In this document: positions 39,640 through 50,310 of the stretch, one piece after another
How the letters are laid out: each line of letters starts with the position of its first letter
Numbering within the stretch: position 1 is the first letter of the stretch
Assembly (NCBI GenBank): GCA_009731375.1
Contig: BJOX01000371.1
Span: 308,898 to 372,897, forward strand
Direction of reading: 5' to 3'
Source of the DNA: Paulinella micropora
Taxonomy: Eukaryota; Cercozoa; Imbricatea; Euglyphida
Length of the DNA: 64,000 bases
Made by a program: the position numbers and the translations under genes
The notes under the pieces: generated by a model
Seen by the model: only the letters and a program-made list of their open reading frames with translations
What the model was told of the DNA's origin: nothing
The model's database searches: none

Positions 39640-42600
39640 TGGTTGGATATACAACGGCTCGTATTTCTGCTAGTTGGTTGGTTAAATCTTGTAATATATT
39701 AAGTAAAGTTTTATTTTCTTTTTCTAAATTAATCACTTTTTCCGCCATATGTTGAAATCCGCTTACCAATATCGGTATGAAGTCTGTATATGTTATACCT
39801 TCAAGGTAGCCTTCTCCATCGTCCGCTTTTATTCCACTTTCAGATACAAATTCTGGAAATACTTTTTTTACTTCGTCCGCAATAAATCCGTGGTTCTTTT
39901 GTTCCTTCTTTTCGTCTGATTTCAAATAATATGAACAATAATTTATTTTCATTAGTTTCTCACAACAATCCCCGCAGTCTAATGTTTTAATATCTGCTTT
40001 TAATCTCCTGTCCGATGAGTTTGTCCAAGCACCATTGAGAGGAATATAATTATAACTGCCTGATGGCTCGCTTGTTGAGTTTGAAGTAGTCCAAGCGTGA
40101 AGCAAACCAGTAGAAGAAACAATTGCTCCATAATTCGTATATCCTCCTGATTTAAAAAATAGTTGTGGGTCATTAGTGTAAGCAGGTCTTTGTCTTATTG
40201 TTAAAGAACCGCTTGATGTTGTTGGAAGAATTATTGACTTTGAAGCGGTGATTGCTGTGTTGTTAATTCTAAATAATTCATTTGTTGCAGCATAGTAAAA
40301 TACGTGGCTATCCGTTGAAGCATTAACATTATAAATTAATGTATTACTAGCAATACCAAATCCATAAAATCCAGTTGTTGAAGGTGTTCCACTATCATAT
40401 AAAACCAGTTTATTATTAGCAACAGCACTTCTATCAATAATCACACTTTTACCCGCTCCTACTACTATATTGTNNNNNNNNNNTCCAGCACCTACTACTA
40501 TATTGTCGCTCGCCGTTAATGTTGTTGTTGATATACCCGCACTTGCCGTTATTAATCCACTCGCGGTTGCTGTTGTTGTTGATATTCCAGCATTTGCTGT
40601 TATTAATCCACTCGCGGTTAATGTTGTTCCTGTCAATCCTGCACTTGCGGTTATTACCTTTGATGCCTTAACTTCTCCATTATTAATCCTGAATAATTCG
40701 TTTGTACCGCCATAGTAAAATATATGACTATCAGTTGAAGAATTAATATTATAAACCAAAGTTTGGCTTGCGATACCAAATCCAAAAAATGCAGTCGTTG
40801 ATGGTGTTCCTCCATCCCATAAAACCAGTTTATTGTTGGTTAGTCCATTTCTATCAATAAAAACACTTTTTCCAGCACCTACTACTATATTGTCGCTTGT
40901 TGTTAATGTTGTTGTTGATATACCCGCATTTGCCGTTATCAATCCGCTTGCGGTTGCCGTTGTTGTTGATATACTCGCATTTGCCGTTATTAATCCGCTC
41001 GCAGTTAATGTGGTTGTAGTCATGCCAGCAGTTGCCGTTAATGTTGTTCCCGTTATTGTTCCTCCATTTGTTATGTTGTTTGAATTCATATCCAAAGCAC
41101 CATAAAATCGCATACCGCCAGCATTGTTAAAACGGACAATGTCAGACGAAGCACTTTTATTGTCCAAAAGTTTTGAAATATAAAGTCCCGCCCCTTTTAC
41201 ATCAGATGCTACATTCGTNNNNNNNNNNNNNNNNNNNNNNNNNNNNNNNNNNNNNNNNNNNNNNNNNNNNNNNNNNNNNNNNNNNNNNNNNNNNNNNNNN
41301 NNNNNNNNNNNNNNNNNNNNNNNNNNNNNNNNNNNNNNNNNNNNNNNNNNNNNNNNNNNNNNNNNNNNNNNNNNNNNNNNNNNNNNNNNNNNNNNNNNNN
41401 NNNNNNNNNNNNNNNNNNNNNNNNNNNNNNNNNNNNNNNNNNNNNNNNNNNNNNNNNNNNNNNNNNNNNNNTAATGTCGGAGTTCCAAGGTTGGCTATTT
41501 TGCTACTATTACAATCTAGCCCCGAAGCATTTACCCAACCGACAATCGTTCCATCAATAATGAAACTTATTTTTTTCGCAGAAATTTCAAAGTTGTAATA
41601 TGTTGCTGTTTTCATATCCAAACTAGCAATAGAGCCGATATTACTGGTAGAATTGAAAACGATAAATGTGCCCTTTGTTGTTGAATTGATTGAATTTCCC
41701 GTTATTTCAACACCACTGCTATATGTCTTAATTCCTGCTATGGTTTGGTTTCCTGTTAGTTTCACATTTTGCCCGTCTAATGTATCCACATAACTTTTGT
41801 TTGCTCCGTCCGTTGTTGCTGATGGTGTGGCTAAGTTTGTTATTTTGTTGTTATTCAAAGATAGTGTAGTGCCAGTTGCGGATATAATTAAAGTATTACC
41901 CGAATATAACTCAACATACGAACCAGTTATTTGTATCGGATACCAAGTCGCTGTTGCTTTTTTTGTGCGGCAATCATTCCTATTTTTGTATTAAAGGCTA
42001 TGCCGATGCCGTCAAAAGTAGTAGGATTGGACGAACCACTTACTTCCAAAGTTGATGTAAATTTTTTATTCCCTGCTATGGTTTGGTCTCCTGTTAGTTT
42101 AACCACCGAAGTGTCAAGAGTAGAAACATCCACACCATCAACAAGATTAACATTTGTTATGCTTTGACTTTTCATATCAATACCCGCACTAGCATTTATT
42201 ATGTTGCTGAATGTTTTTATTCCTCCTATGGTTTGGTCTCCTGTTAGTTTAACCACAGAAGTATCAAGGGTAGAAACATCAACACCATCAACAAGATTAA
42301 CATTTGTTATTGAAAAACCACCCATATTTAAACTGCCCGTCATAGCCGTTGTGCCGTCCTTTGCTAATTTTGTATCGGTATATGCTTTTGTTGAAGCATC
42401 GCCGTCGTAGAATGGCGCTGGAAGTCCGCTGATTGCTGTTGTGCTGTTAAAATTAAAAACATTGCCCGTTAATGTTATCCCACCCCCTGTTGTTGGAGCA
42501 AAAAGTATGGACGAGCCGACAAAAGATAATGGATAGCCCGTTGCGCCACCGGCCTCCGACGAATAGATAGAGCCCATATTATTGTTATAATTAAAGAATA

Positions 42601-43372
42601 ATTTGCCTGTGTTTAATGGATTTGAGTCTTTTACGGCCACATAAGTAGTAAATGTTTTATTCCCTGTTATGGTTTGGTCTCCCGTTAGTTTAACGACAGA
42701 AGTATCAAGAGCCGAAACATCAACACCATCAACAAGATTAACATTTGTTATGCTTTGGCTTTTCATATCAATACCCGCACTAGCATTTATTATACTGCTA
42801 AATGTCTTAATTCCTCCTATGGTTTGGTCACCTGTTAGTTTTACCACAGAACTATCAAGAGCCGAAACATCAACACCATCAACATTACCAACATTTGCTA
42901 CATTAAAACTTCCCATATTCAAATCTCCAAACATCATGGTGAGACCATCCAATCTAAGAAAAGGTGAGTTTGTATTGCGCCATTGTCCTGTGCTATAAAT
43001 GAGTAGTTGGTTATTTGTGGGTGTGCCTGTTATGACTACATCCGTTAATTTATCTAACTCAAAGTCGCTTATATAACTTGAATTTAATGTAGCAACTGAA
43101 GTATTGCCTAGCCCATCCGTTTTTAATATTTGATTAGCCGTGCCGTCCGCTATTGGTAAGTCGTATTCGTTATTAATTGACACATAACCAGTATCAGATA
43201 TCAACAAAGAAGAGTTATTATTTCGCGACGATATTGTTATGTCATCAGTCCTTGCTTGTATTGAGTTTGCTTCAATATGATCGCCATATAATACTCCATC
43301 AACTTCTAAATCCTCGTCTATTATCACAGAGCCGTAATAGTGATATGCCCACGGATTTCCTAAATGGTTCAT
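39632..43372 (-). CDS. Long virion fiber with S74 chaperone domain, frameshifted and gapped
   Basis: Starts at the ATG at 43,372 (MNHLGNPWAYHYYG). The shaft is built of repeated modules VDGVDVSALDTSVVKLTGDQTI...KTF (at least five) and TASGLITANAGIST. The frame breaks at about 41,960 next to a run of seven A, reading QQRLGIRYK and a stop, while the other frame continues TATWYPIQITGSYVEL; one indel explains it. Gaps lie at 41,219-41,471 and 40,474-40,483. The C-terminus (about 40,015-39,632) is a peptidase S74/ICA chaperone: SSDRRLKADIKTL, HGFIADEVKKVFPEF, YTDFIPILVSGFQ, then a coiled coil. Total is about 1,240 codons including gap. It probably forms a trimeric host-recognition fiber. The shaft near the gap matches E1 almost base for base. 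Confidence 0.8.
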
Positions 43373-43398
43373 AATTTAATTCTATTATTTTATAATAA

Positions 43399-43415
43399 AT
43401 CTTATAGTATAAGAT
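43399..43415. promoter_or_regulatory. Palindromic promoter motif ATCTTATA-G-TATAAGAT
   Basis: A 17-bp palindrome in the 58-bp spacer between the divergent fiber (minus) and 43,431 (plus) genes; second full copy of the motif at 29,738. Confidence 0.65.
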
Positions 43416-43430
43416 ATATAGTTTAAAAAA

Positions 43431-44152
43431 ATGAATATATTTGGCCGTTCGCAAGAGCAACAATCTATTGACACAAAAACAATCGCGGTCGTGGCTACCC
43501 CGACATTAACAAGAAACATTCAAAATGNNNNNNNNNNGTATGTTGGTCTTGATATGCGCTCGTGGATGACTAGCTCAACATTTACAACTCTATGCACGGG
43601 CGGATATGGTAGTAAAACAATATCAAGTTTAGGATATGGTTATTTTGTTAATGTAGCTCAACATTTACAACTCTATGCACGGGCGGATATGGTAGTAAAA
43701 CAATATCAAGTTTAGGATATGGTTATTTTGTTAATGTAGCATTTCGTGGGTCTTTGAATTTATCCGCGCCGACTGGCATTGCTACTTTCCAGTTTTGGTT
43801 TCATATCACGGATGGAACAAATACATATGATTATTATACCGAAGTGCTAAATTATACAACCGCCATTGATTATAAGTCTTTTGATTGTGTATGGCTAATC
43901 CAAAGATACGGAGTTCAAATGAATTTGACTTGGCAGATGACGTGTCCAAACCCCTCGGACACTACCAACAACCGCACCATACAAATTGTAGATAATACAA
44001 CAAATGATGCTCTGGTAGCGTATGCGACTGGTGCGCCATTAACCATAGAAGTGTATTATAAATCAGCGTCTGCGGAGCCTGTATCTTTCAAACCTTCATA
44101 TTTCAATATTGATGTAATGCGAGATATAGCACTAACCGCCTCTTACACATGA
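43431..44152 (+). CDS. Unknown virion-type protein, disrupted by an 83-bp tandem duplication
   Basis: Begins MNIFGRSQEQQS (compare MNLFGQS of the adhesin), with a nominal gap at 43,528-43,537. Then an 83-bp unit starting TAGCTCAACA at 43,571 is repeated directly at 43,654. As 83 is not a multiple of 3, the frame breaks. After the second copy the true frame continues (NLSAPTGIATFQFWFHITDG ... PLTIEVYYKSASAEPVSF) to a TGA at 44,152. Without the duplication the protein would be about 210 residues, beta-rich. The 3' end overlaps the convergent gene by 10 nt. The shared start with the adhesin suggests a common virion-incorporation signal (inference). Confidence 0.5.
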
Positions 44153-44802
44153 AACCTATCATACATATCTTTTAATGTCGTGAGTTTGCCCTCGTGTTGA
44201 GATAAAACATCGCGGAAAAACGTCTTATAATCTAACTTACCATATTTAAGAGTGGGGCGTTGCTCTGGTGGTATGTGTGCGTATCTGCTTTCGTGCCATT
44301 TCTTCATATCCTCCTGTAATATGGTGCGGTCATCCACTTTCATATACAAGAAATTAAACGGGTCTTTTGATACTTTCAAATGTGCCGTTATTATTTCATA
44401 GCAACTATACCCGCTCTCGGGCGGATTTCGCTTTGCTTTAATCGGCGTTTTCTTTTCCATAACTGGCGCAGGCTCCTCTTTTGCTTCCAAAACAGGCATT
44501 TCTTTTTTCGCCAATTCTTCTCCTACGTTGGCCTTGATTTCAGTAATACCAGTTTCCTTCAAATCACTTTCTTTAAAAGGCGTAAATTCTTCTGGTTCGT
44601 CAAAAGCAACATTCTTCAATGTATCAACGGGGGGCAATGAAACTTCAACGTTATCACCCCGCGGGGGTTGTTCGGGTCGGTATTTTTCATAAAATGCGAC
44701 GATATCAGTTTTAAGTGATTTGCTTGTTGGTGGTTTAATATCACTACTTAAATGAGTCCATTTTTCTATTTGGCTCAGATACTCTCCTTTGGTTGATGGC
44801 AT
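44143..44802 (-). CDS. SAP-like protein with the LKETGITEIKA motif (homologue of E1 8,438-8,874)
   Basis: 219 residues from the ATG at 44,802 (MPSTKGEYLSQIEKW). The N-terminal helix pair (YLSQIEKW ... KTDIVAFYEKYRP) matches the E1 protein, as does LKETGITEIKANVGEE. The C-terminal 100 residues (SGYSCYEIITAHLKVSKDP, YMKVDDRTILQEDMKKW) differ from E1's ExoX-like end and are not recognised. No stop codon separates this gene from the replicase upstream, so a fusion protein or a lost stop is possible; ATG placement and the E1 gene argue for a separate gene. It probably serves DNA replication or repair. Confidence 0.65.
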   Translation of the reverse strand: MPSTKGEYLSQIEKWTHLSSDIKPPTSKSLKTDIVAFYEKYRPEQPPRGDNVEVSLPPVDTLKNVAFDEPEEFTPFKESDLKETGITEIKANVGEELAKKEMPVLEAKEEPAPVMEKKTPIKAKRNPPESGYSCYEIITAHLKVSKDPFNFLYMKVDDRTILQEDMKKWHESRYAHIPPEQRPTLKYGKLDYKTFFRDVLSQHEGKLTTLKDMYDRFHV

Positions 44803-47292
44803 GCTATATATAAGCATAACAAAAAAAATCAGTTTTTTAATATTGTTTTCAATATTGAAAACAATAATATTACATCCAAAAGACATCTCATCCTCTTCAT
44901 TAACTCCCGATCCAAAATTGAAGTCGTATTCGTCGTCCTTTATATACTCGCGTATCTTGTCTCGGATTGTGCTGACATTTATTGTAAATCTGTATTTTTT
45001 GTTGTTTTTTCCTCCGCTTTGTTTGGGTTTATCTATGCCTACATGCTTCAGTTGAGTGAAGAAGGCTCCTTTATGATAAGATATTCCCTGTTCTGAGCAC
45101 CACTCCCTGTATCTTTCGCATAGATGCACCGATTCCACTTTCATATCTTTGCTTTCAACTTTGTCAAATTTTGCTTCAATGGTGTCAATCATAAACTTAA
45201 TAGCCTTGGGGAGGTTGGCCATTTTCTGCTCCGTCTTGTATTTTGTTTTAAATGCGGTCATAACACTTATCTCTTCGTATTGTCTAGTGGCGAAGTATTC
45301 AAAGGCACATCTGATAAAGTCATCGTCGTTTATTTCATCTAGAATTTTGGCGAAATATACTTTATCGTCCGCGTGCTTCCCGCTTATTTTGTGGAGTGAA
45401 TACCGCCTGTCGCTTCCTTCTATGTATAACGTGTTTTCGTTATTCGTGTAAAACCAGTATCTGGCGAAATGTTTTACTTTGTATTGCTTGCTTCCCTTGG
45501 GCTCTATTATTTCGTCTTTTTGGTCAATTTGACTTTTTAAGCGGTCGCTCATCGTAAAAGCCCCGCCTTTCTCGGGCAGTTCTTCAAACACTTTCAATAT
45601 CTTGTTCGCATATGCGACATTGAATTTTTCCATGTATCTGCTAAAGTCTTTGATGACCACATGATTTTGTGTTCCCAACAACCTCTCCATAAATTTGCTC
45701 ATTATGCCTTTCCCAGTCCCTTGGACTGAGTAAAACAAATGACCAATACCTCTATTTACATTTGGTTTCTGTATCATGTCCGCGACACTATCCAAAAAGT
45801 TGTCTAACTCGCCCTGACCTTCGGTGAAAAAGTCAGTTTTTAGATGTTTATATAAGGCACTCTCTTCAAAATTGTATTTTGTTTTTACACTTTCAAATGG
45901 AATATTATCCATAGGAAACCCCATAAACAAATTGAGTTTGTTAGAATATACTGGGGGTATCCCCACTCGCTTCAAATACGGGTAAAACATGAAGTCCTCA
46001 TATCGTTTAATTTTCCGCTTTTGCATCATGTCTTTTGCGTATCCAGTTGAAAACTGATTGCCATTTCCAAAGTGTTGATACAGCCATTGTTTCGCTCTCG
46101 GGTCGTGTTTGTCTCCTTTCAATTCTTCAATGTATTCTGGATTCCGCACAAAACATTCAAAATTTAATGCGGACATCATTGCGCCTACTTCTGCTTGTAC
46201 ATAATATTCGGATCGGTCTCCTGTCTCTTCGTCAATGTCTAGATTTAAAGTCATCACGACTTGACCGCCTCCCCTTGATACTATGTTTATACAACTGCGC
46301 CATTCGTCCAGTCTTTCAAGGCTCGCCTCATTCTCTCTATAGTGTTGAATATATACGTTATCCATATCTCCAAAGTATTTAAGGCTGGGAGTTTGATAAG
46401 GCTCAATAATCGCATTTTCTGGAAGGGTTAGACCTTCATTCATTTCTTTTAATTTAAGAGCAATGTCTATCCCTAATTTCTCCTTAATGACCTTTGAACA
46501 ACTTTCCAGATCGTAGTCCTTCTTTTCTAGCATCAGGCCGTCAAAGCATAAAACACACATAATAGGATTTCCAAAATAGTCTAGCATAACTTGTAGAATT
46601 TTGTTTTCAAAGTCGCATAACAATGTATTCATATAACTGGCCTCGTGGTTGAAGTCTTCGCCTCTGTTAATCCGCCTCTGCTTAACTTTTTCAAATTCTT
46701 TAATGTCTGCCCCCGCAAACTTTCCATGTAGGGCTTTCATTTCTTGTTTGAAGGCGGTTAGAAACCTCGTCTTTTTCGCGACTGCGTTGTAATCCTTTTC
46801 GCTTCCATTTAGGACTGATAGGATAATCTGTATTGCCTTGTCTCTGTCAATCGTCTCGTTTTTGCTCGTGAGATCGGCTATTACCTTCTCTCTATTTTTC
46901 ACATACGATCGCAGATATTTCGCTTCAAAGTTAAATATCGCACATAAATGTAGTAGTATGACTGGATGCGCATTTACCATATCAATATCTACATAGTAAT
47001 CGCGGGCGATAGTATGCCTTATCTCGCGCGGTATGTTTTGGAGAGATAATGAGCCTACAGCATTAAATCTACCTTTGCCCCCGTTTTGCCGATATACTAC
47101 AGAGACTTTATTGTTGAATACTTTTTGAATATATTTTTTTAGCAGTGTTATAGGACTTCCGTCTTTGAAACATTTCTCTCGCAGTTGGCCTTTTAAGTCA
47201 TCAAAATTGTTAATAATATAGGATAATTTGTTCGCATCAAACAACTCCTCTTTGTTAATAAACTGAGTGCGGGTTGCCTCGTCAACATCCAT
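44803..47292 (-). CDS. TVpol-S3H: TVpol-superfamily 3 helicase replicase
   Basis: 830 codons from the ATG at 47,292. The N-terminal half is a transposon-virus polymerase (TVpol, DNA polymerase A-like palm): FNAVGSLSLQNIPREIRH, motif A YVDIDMVNAHPVIL (about 100-113) and motif C-like LCFDGLML (248-255). The C-terminal half is a superfamily 3 helicase: Walker A GTGKG (525-529), Walker B KVFEELP (567-573), motif C FYTNN (614-618) and the arginine-finger region GSDRRYSLHKI (626-636). This pairing is the standard replication protein of many PLVs. The frame lacks a stop and runs on into the SAP-like gene through an AT-rich, palindrome-bearing stretch that looks non-coding. E1 uses pPolB instead. Confidence 0.85.
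44841..44866. terminator. 26-bp perfect palindrome at the 3' end of TVpol
   Basis: Arms TATTGTTTTC and GAAAACAATA around AATATT. It lies about 40 bp before the start of the SAP-like gene in an AT-rich stretch. It is like the hairpin transcript-end signals of some giant viruses and virophages (role inferred). Its presence inside the fused open frame suggests the frame here is not really coding. Confidence 0.6.
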
Positions 47293-47452
47293 CTATAATA
47301 AAGTTATAAATTTTTTTTCGTTGTTAATCTGGTTATTATAGATAGTATATATAAGACAACATATACTATCCTTAAATGGAAATTATACATAAGACCGCTA
47401 CACTGGGAATGGTTTTAGGCTTTTAAAAAAAATAATTTGCGCCTGTCTGCCG

Positions 47453-47839
47453 TTAGATTTCAATTAGGTTTGTTTTTAAATTTACAAACGTTTTGTAAGT
47501 ATCGCCATATAGTTTATTTACAACGGAAGCGACTATTATATATGTTGCGTCTCGCCGTGGTTCAAAAGTAATATATTTAGGCTCATACATTACTAATACG
47601 TATCTCTTGTCGGATTTGTCCCACCACATCGGATTGAATTTCTCGCATTTACATTCTTCACTCAACTCTTTGGCGGGTGTAATGTTTTTCGCTTCGTCTA
47701 TATGAAATTTAAGTCTTTTGTAATAGTCTCTGCCAACATAGCGGGCTATCATTACTTTACATCGCGTATCTTTTTGCTCTTTTACGCAGTTTTTGTATAG
47801 GTTTTCAATTCTTTTCTTTTTGTGATAGTCGCGCACCAT
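47453..47839 (-). CDS. Unknown basic protein overlapping its neighbour
   Basis: 128 residues (MVRDYHKKKRIENLYKNC ...), with CKCEKFNPMWWDKSDKRYVLVMYEPKYITF. It overlaps the next minus-strand frame by 58 nt in another register. The overlap text (KKKRIENLYKN versus TKRKELKTYTK) suggests either a true overlap or one frameshift joining the two into a protein of about 220 residues. No domain recognised. Confidence 0.45.
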   Translation of the reverse strand: MVRDYHKKKRIENLYKNCVKEQKDTRCKVMIARYVGRDYYKRLKFHIDEAKNITPAKELSEECKCEKFNPMWWDKSDKRYVLVMYEPKYITFEPRRDATYIIVASVVNKLYGDTYKTFVNLKTNLIEI

Positions 47840-48117
47840 TTTCTCTCAGACATGTAATCCATTTCTAAATTGTCATTATTTTTTCTAGGTCTGTAGAAAT
47901 GGTTATACGAGCACGAAGCACCAACAAATATAACATACTCATCCCACGCATACGGGTATGCCCTAGTTATCGGCTTATTACATAAGCATCTCTTTGGATC
48001 GTTTAAATACTCTAGGTTTTCACTTGCTTCAACGTCAGTGGGCTTCCATTGCTTTTTGTCAGGCTGTATGCCCGCTAGTATTTGGTTTATCCGCTCTTCG
48101 CCTTGTGTCTTTGCCAT
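47782..48117 (-). CDS. Unknown Cys-containing protein
   Basis: 111 residues from the ATG at 48,117 (MAKTQGEERINQILAG). It contains CLCNKPITRAY and ASCSYNHFYRPRK, possibly a zinc site. A shorter N-terminal start is preferred because the upstream residues are encoded by the TATA-rich leader. It is located between the basic protein gene (48,163) and 47,453, all on the minus strand, in the early-type region next to the right terminal repeat. Confidence 0.45.
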   Translation of the reverse strand: MAKTQGEERINQILAGIQPDKKQWKPTDVEASENLEYLNDPKRCLCNKPITRAYPYAWDEYVIFVGASCSYNHFYRPRKNNDNLEMDYMSERKWCATITKRKELKTYTKTA

Positions 48118-48162
48118 TGTCTTATATAGTGTATTATATATATTATACATAAGGTTATTTCT

Positions 48163-48354
48163 TTAATATGAAATTCCTTGTGCGCGCTTTCTCTTATCTT
48201 TCCTTTTAGCACTAATCGTCTCTTTGTTCGCTTCGTAATACTTCTTGCTCGCCTTTCTAGCCATCTCGGGCTTCCTTTTCGCATATTCCAGTCTTGATTT
48301 TCTGCGAGCCTCCAGTCGCTCTTCATCTGTCAAATACTTAAGTGGCGGTGCCAT
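48163..48354 (-). CDS. Small basic helical protein
   Basis: 63 residues, MAPPLKYLTDEERLEARRKSRLEYAKRKPEMARKASKKYY..., nearly one third Lys/Arg, one continuous helix with aromatic spacing. Similar basic leaders are found in viral DNA-binding and endonuclease-associated proteins. It is the first gene inside the right terminal repeat, with an AT-rich palindromic leader (48,357-48,385). Confidence 0.5.
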   Translation of the reverse strand: MAPPLKYLTDEERLEARRKSRLEYAKRKPEMARKASKKYYEANKETISAKRKDKRKRAQGISY

Positions 48355-48356
48355 CT

Positions 48357-48385
48357 TATATTATAAAATATCTTATATATTATAC
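48357..48385. promoter_or_regulatory. Repeated TATATTATAAAATATCTTATA promoter-like motif
   Basis: Tandem half-copies of the ATCTTATA motif directly upstream of the basic-protein gene start (48,354, minus strand). Confidence 0.5.
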
Positions 48386-48402
48386 ATAATAATATTACTT
48401 TT

Positions 48403-48759
48403 AAATAGAAAATCCACCAGTCTTCAATTCCGCTTCGCCGACGCTTCCAGTATTGTTTGCCCCGCGGTTATGTCTCAGAGCACAAATCACCTTCAACTGC
48501 TTCTTTTTGCCCCGTCCTTAAAGTTCTTTTTTTTTTTTTTTTAAGTCCCCGAAAACCACAAGGACACCCTAGAAGCGGTATTTTACTGTAATTCTAACTC
48601 CGCCCATATTACCACACGCCCCATCCTTACTTCCTTATTATTTTTATTAACATTATTATTATAAAAAAAAGGTATATAAAAGAGGATTTAACCCCATTTG
48701 ACTGAGTTTAACCCCCCGTCCTTGTTTATGTCCCTTATTTTCAGAAAAAATTGGCTGAC
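48403..48759 (-). repeat. Inner terminal inverted repeat, right copy
   Basis: Reverse complement of 27,739-28,092 with a few substitutions and homopolymer length differences. Confidence 0.85.
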
Positions 48760-49138
48760 CCCCGTCCCCCCTTTATTGTCCCCTGTGCCATTTCGCCGAG
48801 GGGGGTAATGTTGAAACTGAGAACAAGGACTACCACCCCCGATAGTTTAAATGAAGACGTTTTAACGAAATAAGCCCCCCACACCTATTGTTTAAGTCCT
48901 TGTGAGTTGGCGGATCCTTGTTTCCATAAGTACCCTTGATTTACAAAAACAGCATAATAAGCGCTCCTATTCATCGCGGGTAATAAACCGATTGAAAACT
49001 TAGCCTCCAAAACATGAAAAAATTGAAATTTTTTGACATTTTCAAAACTTTTTCACGTTTTTGAGAAAAAAAATCAATAAAATGAGTATCTTAAAAAAAA
49101 TGAAAAAAATAAGGACTTATTGAAAAAAATAAGGACAC
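48760..49138. other. Right terminal repeat interior, A/T- and C-rich, no gene
   Basis: Non-coding sequence with runs of C and A and a short repeated GAAAAAAATAAGGAC (twice near 49,100-49,137). The left counterpart lies in the gap. Confidence 0.6.
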
Positions 49139-49148
49139 CTAGCAAGCC

Positions 49149-49580
49149 TTATTCTGCTGTAATTCGTCTTGCTCCACCGCACTCTGTGCAAACACATCTT
49201 TGTCTCCTATGCTCACATATCTGGCTCCCGCCGCAGTCCCTGCAAAGGTGTCTTGGTCTCTCGTGTTCGCACACTCCGCTACCACCGCAGTCCTTGCAAG
49301 TATATCTTTGTCTTTTATGCTCGCACATCTCACCACCCCCGTATTCATTACATCTGCTTCTCCGCCTCTTATGCTCGCACATCGCACCACCACCACATTC
49401 CGTGCATAAGGTTTTTCGTTTATTATGCTCGCATTTACGCCTAGCATTCTCCGCTCTACACCTTCTTCTACAACTTTCACAAGTCTTCAACCTCCGCCCC
49501 TTGTCATTCAAGAATTGCAGTGGTAGCCTCCAACATCTACACTTACCGCACTTCTCATGTTTAACTTCCTCTGTTGCCAT
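49149..49580 (-). CDS. Cys/His tandem-repeat (CEHxRxRxxCxxCGG) zinc-binding protein
   Basis: 143 residues from the ATG at 49,580. After an N-terminal CGKCRCWRLP and CESCRRRCRAENARRKC part come five tandem repeats of about 18 residues with the pattern MCEHKRQRYTCKDCGG (Cys-x-His ... Cys-x-x-Cys-Gly-Gly). Each can bind zinc. Arrays of this motif occur in algal and large-virus proteins, where the function is not established; nucleic-acid binding is likely. The gene lies inside the right terminal repeat, so a second copy is expected at the left end (in the gap 26,905-27,728). A TATATA string is 10-15 bp upstream of the start. Confidence 0.7.
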   Translation of the reverse strand: MATEEVKHEKCGKCRCWRLPLQFLNDKGRRLKTCESCRRRCRAENARRKCEHNKRKTLCTECGGGAMCEHKRRRSRCNEYGGGEMCEHKRQRYTCKDCGGSGVCEHERPRHLCRDCGGSQICEHRRQRCVCTECGGARRITAE

Positions 49581-49611
49581 CCTTTTATATATCGTTTGTA
49601 AGTCTTTAATA

Positions 49612-49906
49612 NNNNNNNNNNNNNNNNNNNNNNNNNNNNNNNNNNNNNNNNNNNNNNNNNNNNNNNNNNNNNNNNNNNNNNNNNNNNNNNNNNNNNNNNN
49701 NNNNNNNNNNNNNNNNNNNNNNNNNNNNNNNNNNNNNNNNNNNNNNNNNNNNNNNNNNNNNNNNNNNNNNNNNNNNNNNNNNNNNNNNNNNNNNNNNNNN
49801 NNNNNNNNNNNNNNNNNNNNNNNNNNNNNNNNNNNNNNNNNNNNNNNNNNNNNNNNNNNNNNNNNNNNNNNNNNNNNNNNNNNNNNNNNNNNNNNNNNNN
49901 NNNNNN
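49612..49906. other. Assembly gap (295 N) in the right terminal repeat
   Basis: Unknown bases between the Cys/His-repeat gene's upstream region and the right terminal palindrome. Confidence 0.95.
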
Positions 49907-49911
49907 TGATC

Positions 49912-50310
49912 ATTTATGTATTCGCGACTTGTCCCACCGCAAAGTATTAAACAAGCCTTAAAAATATGAAAAACCAACATTTGATATATAGAAAACATAC
50001 ATAGAAAACAAAAAAACATACCCTTGTTTTACAAAAAAACGACACATGAAGCACACTAAGAGAGATTTTGACAAAATAACGACAAAAACCATATATACGC
50101 AGTATATATACAATTTTATGAAATAAAATGGTGTTTTTGTCGTTATTTTGTCAAAATCTCTCTTAGTGTGCTTCATGTGTCGTTTTTTTGTAAAACAAGG
50201 GTATGTTTTTTTTGTTTTCTATGTATGTTTTCTATATGTCTAATGTTGGTTTTTCATTTTTTTAAGGCTTGTTTAATACTTTGCGGTTGGACAAGTCGCG
50301 AATACATAAA

